From Bradyrhizobium sacchari (GTDB taxonomy: Bacteria > Pseudomonadota > Alphaproteobacteria > Rhizobiales > Xanthobacteraceae), in NCBI RefSeq assembly GCF_002068095.1, contig NZ_LWIG01000007.1, positions 198,319 through 262,318 of the forward strand: 64,000 bases of DNA, written 5' to 3'. Numbering within the stretch: the stretch's first letter is position 1; every line of letters starts with the position of its first letter. Shown one piece after another: positions 23,874 to 35,544 of this stretch. Below the pieces are notes generated by a model. The model worked only from the letters and a program-made list of their open reading frames with translations, was not told where the DNA came from and ran no database searches. A program made the translations under genes and the position numbers.

Positions 23874-24965
23874 ATGAAACGTCGTGAATTCCTGAAAGTG
23901 ACAGGCGCCGGGCTGGCAGCAAGCACAGCCGTCGCCGCGCCTGCGATCGCACAATCGTCCCCGGAAGTCAGATGGCGGCTCGCCGCGAGCTGGCCCAAGG
24001 CGCTCGACACGCTCTACGGCGGCTGCGAATATTTCTGCAAGCGCGTCGCCGAGGTCACCGACAACAAATTCCAGATCCAGCCATTCGCATCCGGCGAGAT
24101 CGTCCCGGGCCTGCAGGTGCTGGATGCCGTTTCGAACGGCACCGTCGAGATGGGCAACACCGCGCTGTATTATTATTGGGGCAAGAACCCCGCCTTCACC
24201 TTCGGTACGTCACTGCCGTTCGGCCTGAACACGCGCGCGCATATTTCCTGGCTGCTGTTCGGCGGCGGACAGGAGATGCTCAACGACCTGCTGAAGGAAT
24301 ACAACGCGGTCGGCATTCCGACCGGCTCGACCGGCGCGCAGATGGGCGGCTGGTTCCGGAAGGAGATCAAGTCGATGGAGGATTTCAAGGGATTGAAATT
24401 CCGCGTCGGCGGCTTCGCCGGCACGATCATCGCCAAGGTCGGCGGCGTACCGCAGCAGATCGCGGGCGGCGACATCTATCCGGCACTGGAGAAAGGCACG
24501 ATCGACGCGGCCGAATGGGTCGGCCCCTATGACGACGAGAAGCTCGGCTTCGTGAAGGTGGCGAAGTTCTACTACTATCCGGGCTGGTGGGAAGGCACCG
24601 GCCAGGGCCACAACATCATGAATCTCGACAGGTGGAACGCGCTACCCAAGCACTACCAGGCCGCGATCGAGATGGCCTCGCGCGACACCTTCACCTGGGT
24701 CACCGGCAAATACGACTACGTCAACCCGCCGGCGCTGAAGCGCCTGCTGGTGGCCGGCGCGATCCTGAAGCCGTTCCCGCAGGAGGTGCTCGAGGCCTGC
24801 TTCGCTGCCGCCAACGAGATCTACGCCGATCTCAGCAAGACCAACCCGCATTTCAAGAAGATGTATGCGAGCCTGTCGGCCTTCCGGAATGAATCGCTGG
24901 CCTGGATGCAGGTCGCCGAGCTCAGCTACGACAGCTTCATGATGCGGATGCGCACGCGGACGTGA
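23874..24965 (+). CDS. TRAP transporter substrate-binding protein (DctP family, TakP-like)
   Basis: A 363-residue periplasmic protein with a twin-arginine signal (MKRREFLKVTGAGLAAS, cleaved after AIAQ). Family blocks are visible: VTDNKFQIQPFASGEIVPG, FKGLKFRVGGFAGTI (with the ligand-binding Arg) and GTIDAAEWVGPYDDEKLGF, close to the 2-oxoacid-binding TakP group. No TRAP membrane subunit lies next to it, so it is an orphan binding protein that must use permeases coded elsewhere. It is followed by a strong terminator and then the end of the pim operon, which suggests a link to organic-acid uptake. Confidence 0.9.
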   Translation: MKRREFLKVTGAGLAASTAVAAPAIAQSSPEVRWRLAASWPKALDTLYGGCEYFCKRVAEVTDNKFQIQPFASGEIVPGLQVLDAVSNGTVEMGNTALYYYWGKNPAFTFGTSLPFGLNTRAHISWLLFGGGQEMLNDLLKEYNAVGIPTGSTGAQMGGWFRKEIKSMEDFKGLKFRVGGFAGTIIAKVGGVPQQIAGGDIYPALEKGTIDAAEWVGPYDDEKLGFVKVAKFYYYPGWWEGTGQGHNIMNLDRWNALPKHYQAAIEMASRDTFTWVTGKYDYVNPPALKRLLVAGAILKPFPQEVLEACFAAANEIYADLSKTNPHFKKMYASLSAFRNESLAWMQVAELSYDSFMMRMRTRT

Positions 24966-25105
24966 GACAGTGAGCCGAGAGGTCGGACCGCGTTGAAGGT
25001 GTCATCGCCCCGCTCGACCGGGCGATCCAGTATCCCAGAGACCGAGGTTGGAGAGCTCGCTCTCGCCACATCCGCCGTCGGGGTCCTGGGTAAGATCAAA
25101 CGACG

Positions 25106-25134
25106 AAAGCCCCGGAGATGTCTCCGGGGCTTTT
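25106..25134. terminator. Rho-independent terminator
   Basis: AAAGCCCCGGAGA and TCTCCGGGGCTTT are perfect complements with a minimal loop and a following TTTTG. It separates the TRAP binding-protein gene from the convergent end of pimD and can act in both directions. Confidence 0.9.
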
Positions 25135-25176
25135 GCTTGGATCGTCCCGCTCTGGCGCGGGATGACAGCGTCGTGC

Positions 25177-26319
25177 CTAGACCAACCCGCCGGCGTCCGC
25201 GACGCGGCGCTGGTGATAGTCGGTGTCGCCAAACGTGTTCTCGATCATGGTCAGGCGCTTGAAGTAGTGGCCGATCTTCGCCTCCATGGTCATGCCGATG
25301 CCGCCGTGGAGCTGGATCGACTGCTGGCCGACGAATTTCAGTGACTTGCCGATCTGCACCTTGGCCGCGGCGATCGCGTTGGAGCGCTCCTTGGCGTTCT
25401 CGAAGTCGTTCGCCATGGTGGCGAACATCGACATCGAGCGTGCCTGTTCAGTGGCGACGAACATGTCGGAGGCGCGATGCTGCAACGACTGGAACGAGCC
25501 GATCGCGACGCCGAACTGTTTGCGCGTCTTGATGTACTCGACCGTGGTCTTGAGCGACTCGTCCATCAGGCCGACCGCCTCGGCGCAGAGCGCGACGCGG
25601 GCCTCATCGACCACGCGTTCGATCAGCGCGAGTGAATCCTCAGGATTGCCGATCGCCGCATCCGCGCCGACCTCGACGCCGGTGAGGGTGATGTCGGCGG
25701 CGTGCAGGCCGTCCTGAGTCGGGTAGGACTTCTTGGTGACGCCCCTGGCATTCGCTGGGACCAGGAAGACGCCGATACCGGTCTTGTCGCGGCGGTCGCC
25801 CTTGGTGCGCGCGGTGACGACAAGCGTGTCGGCATTCTCGCCGTTGAGCACGACGAACTTTTCGCCGTCGATGACCCAGCCGTCGCCCTTCTTCTTCGCG
25901 GTTGTCGCGACGTCGAAGAGATCATAGCGCGAGTTCTTCTCAAGCTGTGCGAAGGCCAGCGTCTTGCTGCCGTCGATGATGCCGGGTATGTGCGCGGCCT
26001 TCTGCGCGTCGGTGCCGGCATGGCGCAGGAAGCCGCCGCCGATCACGACCGTCGCCAGATACGGCTCCAGCACCAGCGCCTTGCCGAGCGCCTCCATCAC
26101 GATCATGGTCTCGACACCGCCGCCGCCGAAGCCGCCATCGGCCTCGCTGAAGGGCAGGCCCAAGAGGCCCTGCTCGGCGAGCTTGAGCCAGACCGCCCGG
26201 CTCCAGCCGCCCTTTTCCTTCATGTACTTCTTGCGCTGCTCGAAATCGTAGGAATCGGTCAGCAGGCCGTCGATGCTTTCCTTGAGAAGCCGCTGCTCCT
26301 CGGACAGATCAAAATCCAT
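25177..26319 (-). CDS. pimD: Pimeloyl-CoA dehydrogenase small subunit
   Basis: A 380-residue acyl-CoA dehydrogenase fold: DLSEEQRLLKESIDGLLTD, a FAD-binding middle domain (FDVATTAKKKGDGWVIDGEKF) and the C-terminal helices (QLHGGIGMTMEAKIGHYFKR). In Rhodopseudomonas palustris, PimC and PimD act together on pimeloyl-CoA and related dicarboxyl-CoA esters. The canonical YEGT glutamate motif of the MCAD type is absent from this subunit. It is the last gene of pimFABCD, 135 bases after pimC, with a palindromic repeat in the gap. Confidence 0.9.
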   Translation of the reverse strand: MDFDLSEEQRLLKESIDGLLTDSYDFEQRKKYMKEKGGWSRAVWLKLAEQGLLGLPFSEADGGFGGGGVETMIVMEALGKALVLEPYLATVVIGGGFLRHAGTDAQKAAHIPGIIDGSKTLAFAQLEKNSRYDLFDVATTAKKKGDGWVIDGEKFVVLNGENADTLVVTARTKGDRRDKTGIGVFLVPANARGVTKKSYPTQDGLHAADITLTGVEVGADAAIGNPEDSLALIERVVDEARVALCAEAVGLMDESLKTTVEYIKTRKQFGVAIGSFQSLQHRASDMFVATEQARSMSMFATMANDFENAKERSNAIAAAKVQIGKSLKFVGQQSIQLHGGIGMTMEAKIGHYFKRLTMIENTFGDTDYHQRRVADAGGLV

Positions 26320-26354
26320 GTTCTTTGGTTCCTCGTAACCGGAATTTTTGCTTT

Positions 26355-26450
26355 GTCATTCCGGGACACGCGCGATAGCGCGGGGACCCGGAATCCAGAG
26401 GTTGTGGCGCGAGATTCCGGGTTCGCGCTGGCGCGCGCCCCGGAATGACG
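26355..26450. repeat. Palindromic repeat in the pimC-pimD gap
   Basis: Arms GTCATTCCGGG and CCCCGGAATGAC with inner copies of GACCCGGAATC and GATTCCGGGTTC form a cruciform-like element. The same family recurs at 63268-63348. Confidence 0.75.
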
Positions 26451-26454
26451 ACGG

Positions 26455-27645
26455 TCACAGCCCCAGCACCGCCTTGGCGATGATGTTGCGCTGGATCTCG
26501 TTGGAGCCGCCGTAGATCGAGACCTTGCGGTTGTTGAAGTAGCTGGGCGCGATCTGGGCGGTCCAGTCCATGGCTTCGTTCGAGCCGTCGTCGCCATGCA
26601 CGTCGTAAGGAGCCGCGAACGGGCCGATGACTTCCATCAGGAGCTCGGTGGTGGTCTGCTGGATCTCGGAGCCCTTGATCTTCAGCACCGAGGAGGCCGG
26701 ATTGGGCTTGCCCTTGCCGTGCTTGCCCTCATCGGCGACGACGCGCAGCTGGGTCAGCTCGAGCGCCTTCAGCTCGATCTCGCAGGCGGCCAGCTTCTCG
26801 CGGAAGGCGGCGTCCTGGATGATCGGCTTGCCGGCGGATTCGACCTTGCCGGCGAGATCCCTGATGCGGCGCAGCCGCTCCTTGGAGACGCCGACACGGG
26901 CGATGCCGGTGCGCTCATTGCCGAGCAGGAATTTGGCGTAATCCCAGCCTTTGTTCTCCTCGCCGATCAGGTTCTCGATCGGGACTTCCACGTCGTCGAA
27001 GAAGACCTCGTTGACCTCGTGGCCGCCGTCGATGGTCTGGATCGGGCGCACGGTGACGCCCTTCGACTTCATCGAGAACACGATGAAGGAGATGCCCATC
27101 TGCTTCTTGGCGTTGTTGTCGGTGCGGCAGAGGCAGAAGATCATGTCGGCGTGCTGGGCGAGCGTGGTCCAGGTCTTCTGGCCGTTGATGATCCACTTGT
27201 CGCCACGGCGCTCGGCTTTCGTCTTCAGCGAGGCAAGGTCAGATCCCGAGCCGGGCTCCGAAAAGCCCTGGCACCACCAATCGTCGACATTGGCGATGCG
27301 CGGCAGGTACTTCTTCTTCTGCTCCTCGTTGCCGAAGGTGTAGATGACGGGGCCGACCATGCTGACACCAAAGGCGAGCGGCTGCGGCGCCGGATAGGAC
27401 TGCAGCTCCTCGTTGAAGATGTAGTGCTGCACGGAGGTCCACCCCGTTCCGCCATACTGCGTCGGCCAGTGGCTGACGCCCCAGCCCTTCTTGTTGAGGA
27501 TGCGCCACCACGTCACCATCTCGTCCTTGGTGAGGTGGCGGCCCTCGACCAGCTTGCGCCGCGTGTCCGGCGGTACGTTGTCGCGGAAGAACGACCGCAC
27601 TTCCTCGCGAAACGCCTGCTCTTCTTTCGTGAATGCGAGATCCAT
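26455..27645 (-). CDS. pimC: Pimeloyl-CoA dehydrogenase large subunit
   Basis: A 396-residue acyl-CoA dehydrogenase that oxidises dicarboxyl-CoA esters with PimD. It has LAFTKEEQAFREEVRSFFRD, the FAD/substrate block WWCQGFSEPGSGSDLASLK, WIINGQKTWTT and the C-terminal IYGGSNEIQRNIIAKAVLGL. At the place of the MCAD catalytic glutamate (YEGT) it has YGGS, so the base must come from another position, as in IVD-like members. ATG preceded by AGGAGGATC-like sequence. Order and length match PimC of R. palustris. Confidence 0.92.
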   Translation of the reverse strand: MDLAFTKEEQAFREEVRSFFRDNVPPDTRRKLVEGRHLTKDEMVTWWRILNKKGWGVSHWPTQYGGTGWTSVQHYIFNEELQSYPAPQPLAFGVSMVGPVIYTFGNEEQKKKYLPRIANVDDWWCQGFSEPGSGSDLASLKTKAERRGDKWIINGQKTWTTLAQHADMIFCLCRTDNNAKKQMGISFIVFSMKSKGVTVRPIQTIDGGHEVNEVFFDDVEVPIENLIGEENKGWDYAKFLLGNERTGIARVGVSKERLRRIRDLAGKVESAGKPIIQDAAFREKLAACEIELKALELTQLRVVADEGKHGKGKPNPASSVLKIKGSEIQQTTTELLMEVIGPFAAPYDVHGDDGSNEAMDWTAQIAPSYFNNRKVSIYGGSNEIQRNIIAKAVLGL

Positions 27646-27663
27646 CGGATCCTCCTGTTTCCT

Positions 27664-27799
27664 CGTCGTCCTGGCGAAAGCCAGGACCCATTACCACCGG
27701 CCTTCGTTTTGCGAAGGCAATTGCCGCCTTGGTCCCTTACTCCTGCCGCGGAGTATGGGTCCTGGCTCCCGTGCGCAATTGCGCACTAGGCCAGGACGA
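27664..27799. repeat. Palindromic repeat in the pimB-pimC gap
   Basis: CGTCGTCCTGGC at the left and GCCAGGACGACG at the right are perfect complements; inner inverted segments (CCTTCG/CGAAGG; GGGTCCTGGC) add structure. The element nearly fills the 157-base gap between pimB and pimC. Confidence 0.75.
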
Positions 27800-27802
27800 C
27801 GT

Positions 27803-28990
27803 TTACTGCAGCACCTCGAACAGCCCCGCCGCGCCCATGCCGCCGCCGACGCACATGGTGACGACCGCGTATTTGGCCTTGCGGCGGCGGCCCTCGATCA
27901 AGGCGTGGCCGGTGAGGCGCGCGCCCGACATGCCGTAGGGATGGCCGACCGCGATCGCGCCGCCATTCACGTTGATCTTCTCGGGGTCGATGCCGAGCTT
28001 GTCGCGGCAATAGAGCACCTGCACGGCGAAGGCTTCGTTGAGCTCCCAGAGGCCGATGTCATCGACGGTGAGGCCGTGGCGCTTGAGCAGGCGCGGCACG
28101 GCGAAGACCGGGCCGATGCCCATCTCGTCCGGCTCGCAGCCGGCCGAAACGAAGCCGCGGAAGATGCCGAGCGGCGCAAGACCGCGCTTTGAGGCTTCCT
28201 TGTCGCTCATGATCACGGAGGCGCTGGCGCCGTCGGAGAGCTGGCTGGCATTGCCGGCCGTGATCGAGAACCCGTCGCCGCGCACGGCCTTGAGGCCGGC
28301 GAGGCCTTCGATCGTGGTGTCGGGCCGCGGTCCCTCGTCCTGCGACAGCGTGACCTCCTTCATCGAGACAGTGCCGGTCGCCTTGTCGGTGACCGCCATC
28401 TGCGTCGTGATCGGCGCGAGCTCGTCCTTGAACTTGCCGCCCTGCTGGGCGGCTGCGGTGCGGCGCTGGCTCTCCAGCGAATATTCGTCCTGGCGTTCGC
28501 GCGAGATGCCGTAGCGCTTGGCAACGACTTCGGCGGTGTCGATCATGGGCATGTAGACCTCGCCCTTGATCTTGAGCAGCGCCGGGTCCTGGGCGTGGAA
28601 GCCGTTCATCTTGTCGTTCTGCACGAGCGAGATCGACTCGCCGCCGCCGCCGACCGCGATCTCGACACCGTCGAAAATCACCGAGCGCGCGGCGAGCGCG
28701 ATCGCCTGCAGGCCCGACGCGCATTGCCGGTCGATGGTGGTGCCGGCGACGGTGACGGGGAGGCCGGCGCGAAGCAGCGCCTTGCGCGCGATGTTGCCGC
28801 CGGTCGCGCCCTGCTGCAGGGCAGCGCCCATCACGACGTCCTCGATCTCCTTCGGATCGACTTTGGCGCGCGCGACAGCTTCACCAATGGCGTGGCCGAG
28901 CAGGGTTGCGCCCTCGGTGGCGTTGAGCATGCCGCGATAGGCCTTGCCGATCGGGGTGCGGGCGGTGGAAACGATGACGGCGTCGGTCAA
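27803..28990 (-). CDS. pimB: Acetyl-CoA acyltransferase (thiolase) of dicarboxylate oxidation
   Basis: A 395-residue thiolase that cleaves 3-ketoacyl-CoA to acetyl-CoA and a shortened ester. Nucleophile Cys in [13 protein letters not shown], the His of [17 protein letters not shown] and the second Cys in [14 protein letters not shown] are present. The start is a TTG at 28990 ([14 protein letters not shown]), with AGGAGG six bases upstream. TTGA overlaps the TGA stop of pimA, so translation is coupled. A much longer upstream extension is only the antisense-like frame within pimA and is rejected. Confidence 0.93.
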   Translation of the reverse strand: MTDAVIVSTARTPIGKAYRGMLNATEGATLLGHAIGEAVARAKVDPKEIEDVVMGAALQQGATGGNIARKALLRAGLPVTVAGTTIDRQCASGLQAIALAARSVIFDGVEIAVGGGGESISLVQNDKMNGFHAQDPALLKIKGEVYMPMIDTAEVVAKRYGISRERQDEYSLESQRRTAAAQQGGKFKDELAPITTQMAVTDKATGTVSMKEVTLSQDEGPRPDTTIEGLAGLKAVRGDGFSITAGNASQLSDGASASVIMSDKEASKRGLAPLGIFRGFVSAGCEPDEMGIGPVFAVPRLLKRHGLTVDDIGLWELNEAFAVQVLYCRDKLGIDPEKINVNGGAIAVGHPYGMSGARLTGHALIEGRRRKAKYAVVTMCVGGGMGAAGLFEVLQ

Positions 28991-30663
28991 GAGCGACCTC
29001 CTGGTTGCTTGGATTGTGATGGTTTCTGCTGCTGGCGCAACTCGTGGCGCGACAATTTTCCGACCGGCGTGCGCGGCAGATCGGCGACGAACTCGACTTC
29101 GGCCGGCAGCTCGTGCTTGCCGAGCTTGCCGGCAAGCTGGGTGCGCAGCTCCTCGAGCGAGAACGGCTTTGCGTCCGGCCTGAGCTTGATGAAGGCCTTT
29201 GCGGCCTCGCCCCGATACTGGTCGGGGATGCCGAGCACGATCACCTCGTGCACGCCGGGAATGGTGTAGATCGCCTGCTCGATCATCTGCGGATAGACGT
29301 TGAAGCCGCCGGAGATGATCATGTCCTTCTTGCGGTCGACGAGGAAGAAATAGCCGTCGGTGTCGACATAGCCGATGTCGCCGGTGAGGAAGCGGCCGTC
29401 GACGAAGGCGTCCGCGGATCCCTCCGGCTTGTTCCAGTAGCCTTTGGTGACGTTCGGACCCTTGATGCGGATCTCGCCGACTTCGCCCGGCGGCAGCACT
29501 TTTGTCGGATGATCGAGCGCGACGACGTCGAGCTCGATGCCGGGCAGCATCAGGCCGATCGAGCCTGGCTTGTCGGGCCCCGTGGGCGGATGGCCGGTGC
29601 CGGGTGAGCAGGTCTCGGTCATGCCCCAACCGCTGCGCAGCTTCTTGCCGACCTTGCGCTCAAAGAAGTTGGCGATCTCGACCGGCAGCGGCGCGCCGCC
29701 GGAGCCGATCGTCGCCAGCGAGGAGAAGTCGCGCTTGTCGAGGTCCGGGAGTGCGGCGATCGCGATCCACATCGTCGGCACGCCCGGAAAGTAAGTGGCG
29801 CGCTTGATTTCGATGTCGCGCATCACGGCTTCGACGTCGAACCGCTGATGCAGCGAGATCAGATTGCCGCGGCTGAGCGAGGACAAGAGCACCACGGTGA
29901 GCGCGTAGATGTGGAACAGCGGCAGCACGCAGATCACGCGCTCGATGACATCGCCGCGGGCGGCACGCGCGGGCTTGCCCCAGACGTCGTAGATCGACAC
30001 CGCCGAGGTGAGATTGCCGTGGCTGAGCATTGCGCCCTTGGGCAGGCCGGTGGTGCCGCCGGTATATTGCAGCAGCGCGACGTCGTCGACTGAGATGGAC
30101 GGCCATTGCGCCGGCGCGGCGGCGCCTTCGGCGAAGGTCTTGAAGGTGGCGATGCGCGGATCATCGGGGATCGCGGCCTGGGGCGTGCCGACCTTGCCCC
30201 AATGGTCGTCCTCGCAGACGACGAGCTTGTCGATCAGGCCCTTCTCCAACAATTTCAGCGCGGTCGGCAGCAGGGCCTGGAGGTTCGAGGTGACGAGCAG
30301 GCGCGAGCCGGAATCGGAGACCTTGTGGGTCAGCGCGATCTCGCCGTCGAGCGGCGACAGGTGCGCGACGCGGGCGCCCGCTTTCAGCGCGCCGAAGAAA
30401 TTGACGGGGTGGTCCGGCGTGTTGCCGAGGAACAGCGCGACGGAACTGTTCCTGCCGATGCCTGCGCGCAGGAACGCGGCCGCTGCGCGCTCGGCCATCG
30501 CGGCGAGCTCGGTATAGGTGATCGGACGGTCGCGGAATTCCAGCGCGGTGCGCGGGCCGTAATCGGCGGCGGCTTTCGCCAGGAGGTCGGGCAGCGAGCC
30601 CTGGGCGATGGGATCGTCCCACCGCACGCCCTCGGGATAGAACTGTTCGCCGGGATGGGTCAT
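28987..30663 (-). CDS. pimA: Dicarboxylate/fatty-acid CoA ligase
   Basis: A 558-residue AMP-forming ligase that activates dicarboxylic or fatty acids to CoA thioesters. P-loop [17 protein letters not shown]5 block [33 protein letters not shown] and the catalytic Lys in [13 protein letters not shown] are all present. It fits the PimA place in pimFABCD. A 200-base gap with a palindromic repeat separates it from pimF; its stop overlaps the pimB start. Confidence 0.93.
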   Translation of the reverse strand: MTHPGEQFYPEGVRWDDPIAQGSLPDLLAKAAADYGPRTALEFRDRPITYTELAAMAERAAAAFLRAGIGRNSSVALFLGNTPDHPVNFFGALKAGARVAHLSPLDGEIALTHKVSDSGSRLLVTSNLQALLPTALKLLEKGLIDKLVVCEDDHWGKVGTPQAAIPDDPRIATFKTFAEGAAAPAQWPSISVDDVALLQYTGGTTGLPKGAMLSHGNLTSAVSIYDVWGKPARAARGDVIERVICVLPLFHIYALTVVLLSSLSRGNLISLHQRFDVEAVMRDIEIKRATYFPGVPTMWIAIAALPDLDKRDFSSLATIGSGGAPLPVEIANFFERKVGKKLRSGWGMTETCSPGTGHPPTGPDKPGSIGLMLPGIELDVVALDHPTKVLPPGEVGEIRIKGPNVTKGYWNKPEGSADAFVDGRFLTGDIGYVDTDGYFFLVDRKKDMIISGGFNVYPQMIEQAIYTIPGVHEVIVLGIPDQYRGEAAKAFIKLRPDAKPFSLEELRTQLAGKLGKHELPAEVEFVADLPRTPVGKLSRHELRQQQKPSQSKQPGGRS

Positions 30664-30707
30664 TTCGCTTCGTTACTTTGCGCGTAAGGCAGGCACAGAC
30701 GCACGGG

Positions 30708-30814
30708 CTCCCTTCCCCCTTGCGGGGGAGGGTTGGGGAGAGGGGTGGCCGCAAACACCGACCTCGCCTGGGGCTACCCCCCTCCCTGCCCCTCCCCCGC
30801 AAGGGGGGAGGGAA
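30708..30814. repeat. Palindromic repeat in the pimF-pimA gap
   Basis: CTCCCTTCCCCCTTGCGGGGGAGGG at the left is itself a hairpin and mirrors CCCCTCCCCCGCAAGGGG further right. It belongs to yet another family than the repeats in the next two gaps of this operon. Confidence 0.7.
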
Positions 30815-30863
30815 CGGAGGGAGCGTTGCCCGGAGCGAGATATCGCAGCCACAGCCGATCCAA

Positions 30864-32960
<2,097 letters not shown>

Positions 32961-33004
32961 GGTGTCCCTCCTTGGTGGGGATTTACTTTTGTTCGATTTC
33001 GCGG

Positions 33005-33023
33005 TGCGGAATTTAATTCCGCA
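33005..33023. promoter_or_regulatory. IclR-type operator between pimF and the IclR gene
   Basis: TGCGGAAT (33005-33012) and ATTCCGCA (33016-33023) are perfect 8-bp arms around TTA. The TGGAA/TTCCA-like palindrome with a 3-base centre fits IclR-family sites. It lies 45 bases before the pimF start and 68 before the regulator start. Confidence 0.7.
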
Positions 33024-33090
33024 TCTTGACGGCAGGGTTATTTTGAAGCACGGACGTTGTCAACGACTCCGCGCAAGAAGCAGATCAGGG

Positions 33091-33957
33091 ATGAAGCGTA
33101 CAGGAAAGAAGACTGCGACCGATCGGAATTTCGTCGTCGCGCTTTCCCGCGGACTGGACGTATTGCGCGCCTTCCAACCCAATGACGGCCTGCTCGGCAA
33201 TCAGGAGATCGCGGCGCGGACCAACCTGCCGAAGCCGACCGTGTCGCGGCTGACCTACACGCTGACCAAGCTCGGCTACCTGACCCCGGTTCCCCGCTTC
33301 GAGAAGTACCAGCTCGCGCCCGCCGCGATGTCGCTCGGCTACGCAGCCCTCGCCAATCTCGGCGTTCGGCATTTGTCCGAGCCGTTTCGCGAGGAGGTGA
33401 TGCGCGCCACCGGCGGCGCCGTCGCGGTCGGTGGCCGCGACCGCCACAGCATGATCTATTTCGGGCAGAGCCGCGGCAGCGAGACGGTGGGTGTTCAACT
33501 TGACGTCGGCTCGCGCGTGCCGATTGCAACCAGCGCGATGGGTCGCGCCTATTTCTGGTCGCTCGACGAAGACAATCGTGCCGAAGTGTCGCGCATCCTG
33601 CGCGAACATTACGGCAGCCGCTGGCCCAAGATGCGCGATGGCCTCGAACGTTCCGGCGAGACCGTCGCGAAATACGGCTTTGCGATCTCCGTCGGCGACT
33701 GGCACGACGACATCGGCGCCGCCGGTGTCGCGCTCAAGCTCAACGACGGAACCGGGCCCTACGCATTCAATTGCGGCGCGCCTGCATTCCGCTTCACGGA
33801 AGAGCGTTTGATCAACGACATTGGACCGCGTCTGCTTGCGATGGTAAGGAACATCGAAGCGGCGCTCGGTGGTCTGATGCCGCATTCAAAAAAAGAAGTC
33901 AGCAAAAAGCTGAAATCAGGAGGAAGAGTTGCGCGTGTGGCCGAGGGGATCAGATAG
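33091..33957 (+). CDS. IclR-family transcriptional regulator
   Basis: A 288-residue regulator. Winged helix at residues about 12-70 (RNFVVALSRGLDVLRAFQ, NLPKPTVSRLTYTLTKLGYL) and the IclR effector domain to the end (VPIATSAMGRAYFWSLDEDN). The start is the ATG at 33091; an earlier in-frame ATG lies within the operator region and lacks family-like sequence. It is divergent from pimF with a palindrome between, so it probably controls the pim operon. It points toward the livGFHM genes but is separated by a short gap. Confidence 0.9.
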   Translation: MKRTGKKTATDRNFVVALSRGLDVLRAFQPNDGLLGNQEIAARTNLPKPTVSRLTYTLTKLGYLTPVPRFEKYQLAPAAMSLGYAALANLGVRHLSEPFREEVMRATGGAVAVGGRDRHSMIYFGQSRGSETVGVQLDVGSRVPIATSAMGRAYFWSLDEDNRAEVSRILREHYGSRWPKMRDGLERSGETVAKYGFAISVGDWHDDIGAAGVALKLNDGTGPYAFNCGAPAFRFTEERLINDIGPRLLAMVRNIEAALGGLMPHSKKEVSKKLKSGGRVARVAEGIR

Positions 33958-34023
33958 CCTATGTCATGACAGGGAGCGGTTCGCATCGCCCCTTCGCCCG
34001 CTGGACATCGTGGGCGAGACGAG

Positions 34024-34821
34024 ATGACGCAGGCACAGCTCGCGCAGGGTACATCGCCCCTGCTCGCGGTTCGCGACGTCAGCGTCGTGTTCGGCGGCAT
34101 CATCGCGCTCAACGGCGTGTCCTTTAACATGCACAAGGGCCAGATCCTCGGCTTGATCGGCCCCAACGGCGCCGGCAAGACGACGCTCTTCAACTGCCTT
34201 TCGCGGCTCTATCAGCCGTCATCGGGCGACATCCTGATGGAGGGCGTGAGCATCCTGTCGCGCCCGCCGCACCGGATCGCCGAGATCGGCATCGGCCGCA
34301 CCTTCCAGAACGTGGCGCTGTTTCCGAACCTGTCGGTGATGGACAATGTCCGCGTCGGCACGCATGCCCGTACCTCCAGCGACATCATCAGCGACTCGCT
34401 GCGCCTTGCCTGGATTCGCCGCAGCGAGACGGACGTGAACAAGAAGGTCCACGAGATCCTCGCTTATCTCGACCTCGAGGACGTCGCCCACACCGTGGTA
34501 TCGGGCCTGCCCTTCGGCACGCAGAAGCGCGTCGAGCTGGCGCGCGCGCTCGCCGCCGATCCAAAGATCCTGCTGCTCGACGAGCCCGCCGGCGGCCTCA
34601 ACCACGAGGAAGTCTATGTGCTCGGCGACCTCATCCGCAAAATCCGTGATGAGCGCCACATGACGGTGCTGCTGGTCGAGCATCACATGGGCCTCGTCAT
34701 GTCGATCGCCGACCACGTCGTCGCGCTCAATTTCGGCAAGAAGCTCGCGGAAGGCACGCCCGCCCAGGTGCAGGCGGACCCCGACGTCATCAAGGCCTAT
34801 CTCGGGAGCAAGGACCAATGA
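34024..34821 (+). CDS. livG: Branched-chain-type ABC transporter ATPase (LivG)
   Basis: A 265-residue cytoplasmic ATPase. Walker A GPNGAGKTT, signature LPFGTQKRVELARAL (Pro-Phe in place of the usual Ser-Gly), Walker B ILLLDEPAGGLN and switch His in LLVEHHMG. The sub-family LivG has the long insert seen here after Walker A. First gene of a livGFHM set; its stop overlaps livF (ATGA). Together with the tandem binding proteins downstream and its position beside pim, it most likely imports dicarboxylates or fatty acids rather than amino acids; this is an inference. Confidence 0.93.
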   Translation: MTQAQLAQGTSPLLAVRDVSVVFGGIIALNGVSFNMHKGQILGLIGPNGAGKTTLFNCLSRLYQPSSGDILMEGVSILSRPPHRIAEIGIGRTFQNVALFPNLSVMDNVRVGTHARTSSDIISDSLRLAWIRRSETDVNKKVHEILAYLDLEDVAHTVVSGLPFGTQKRVELARALAADPKILLLDEPAGGLNHEEVYVLGDLIRKIRDERHMTVLLVEHHMGLVMSIADHVVALNFGKKLAEGTPAQVQADPDVIKAYLGSKDQ

Positions 34822-35531
34822 CGACGCTGCTCAACGTCAAGGACCTGCGCGCCTATTACGGCCAGGTCCAGGCGCTCCACGGCCTGTCCTTCTCGCTCAA
34901 CGAGGGCTCGCTGACGACGCTGCTGGGCGCCAACGGCGCCGGCAAGACCACCACGCTGCGTGCGATCTGCAACATGGTGCGCTCCACCGGCGGCATCGAG
35001 TTCGACGGCAAGCCGCTCAACAACCGCTCCACCGAGAGCATCGTGCGGTTCGGCATCGCCCATGTGCCGCAGGGCCGCGGCACCTTCACCAACATGACGG
35101 TGGAGGAGAACCTCCAGCTCGGGGCCATCACCCGCAAGGACAGCGCCGGCATCGTCTCCGACATCGAGCGCATGTATGCGCATTTCCCGGTGCTGAAGCA
35201 GCGCCACACCCAGCAGGCCGGCACGCTCTCCGGTGGCGAGCAGCAGATGCTCGCGGTTGCCCGCGCCCTGATGCTGCGGCCGCGGCTGATGCTGCTCGAC
35301 GAGCCCTCTTTCGGCCTCGCGCCGCTGGTGGTGCGCGACCTGTTCGGCATCCTCGGCAAGATCAACCGCGAGGAGAAGGTGTCGATCCTGGTGGTCGAGC
35401 AGAACGCCCAGCTCGCGCTCGAGCTCGCCGACCAGGCTTACGTGATCGAGACCGGCCGCATCGTGATGTCGGGCAATGCCAAGGACATCGCGAACAACGA
35501 AGAAATCCGCAAATCCTATCTGGGTTACTGA
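34818..35531 (+). CDS. livF: Branched-chain-type ABC transporter ATPase (LivF)
   Basis: A 237-residue ATPase with LLGANGAGKTTTLRAI, TLSGGEQQMLAVARAL and LMLLDEPSFGLAP. Pairs with LivG to energise transport. Overlaps livG by four bases. Confidence 0.93.
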   Translation: MTTLLNVKDLRAYYGQVQALHGLSFSLNEGSLTTLLGANGAGKTTTLRAICNMVRSTGGIEFDGKPLNNRSTESIVRFGIAHVPQGRGTFTNMTVEENLQLGAITRKDSAGIVSDIERMYAHFPVLKQRHTQQAGTLSGGEQQMLAVARALMLRPRLMLLDEPSFGLAPLVVRDLFGILGKINREEKVSILVVEQNAQLALELADQAYVIETGRIVMSGNAKDIANNEEIRKSYLGY

Positions 35532-35544
35532 GGGAGCCGGGACA

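Noticed and set aside
27803..29629. A 608-residue thiolase with a long N-terminal extension
   Set aside because: The first 200 residues are Arg-rich antisense-like sequence inside pimA; a TTG with AGGAGG marks the real start at 28990.
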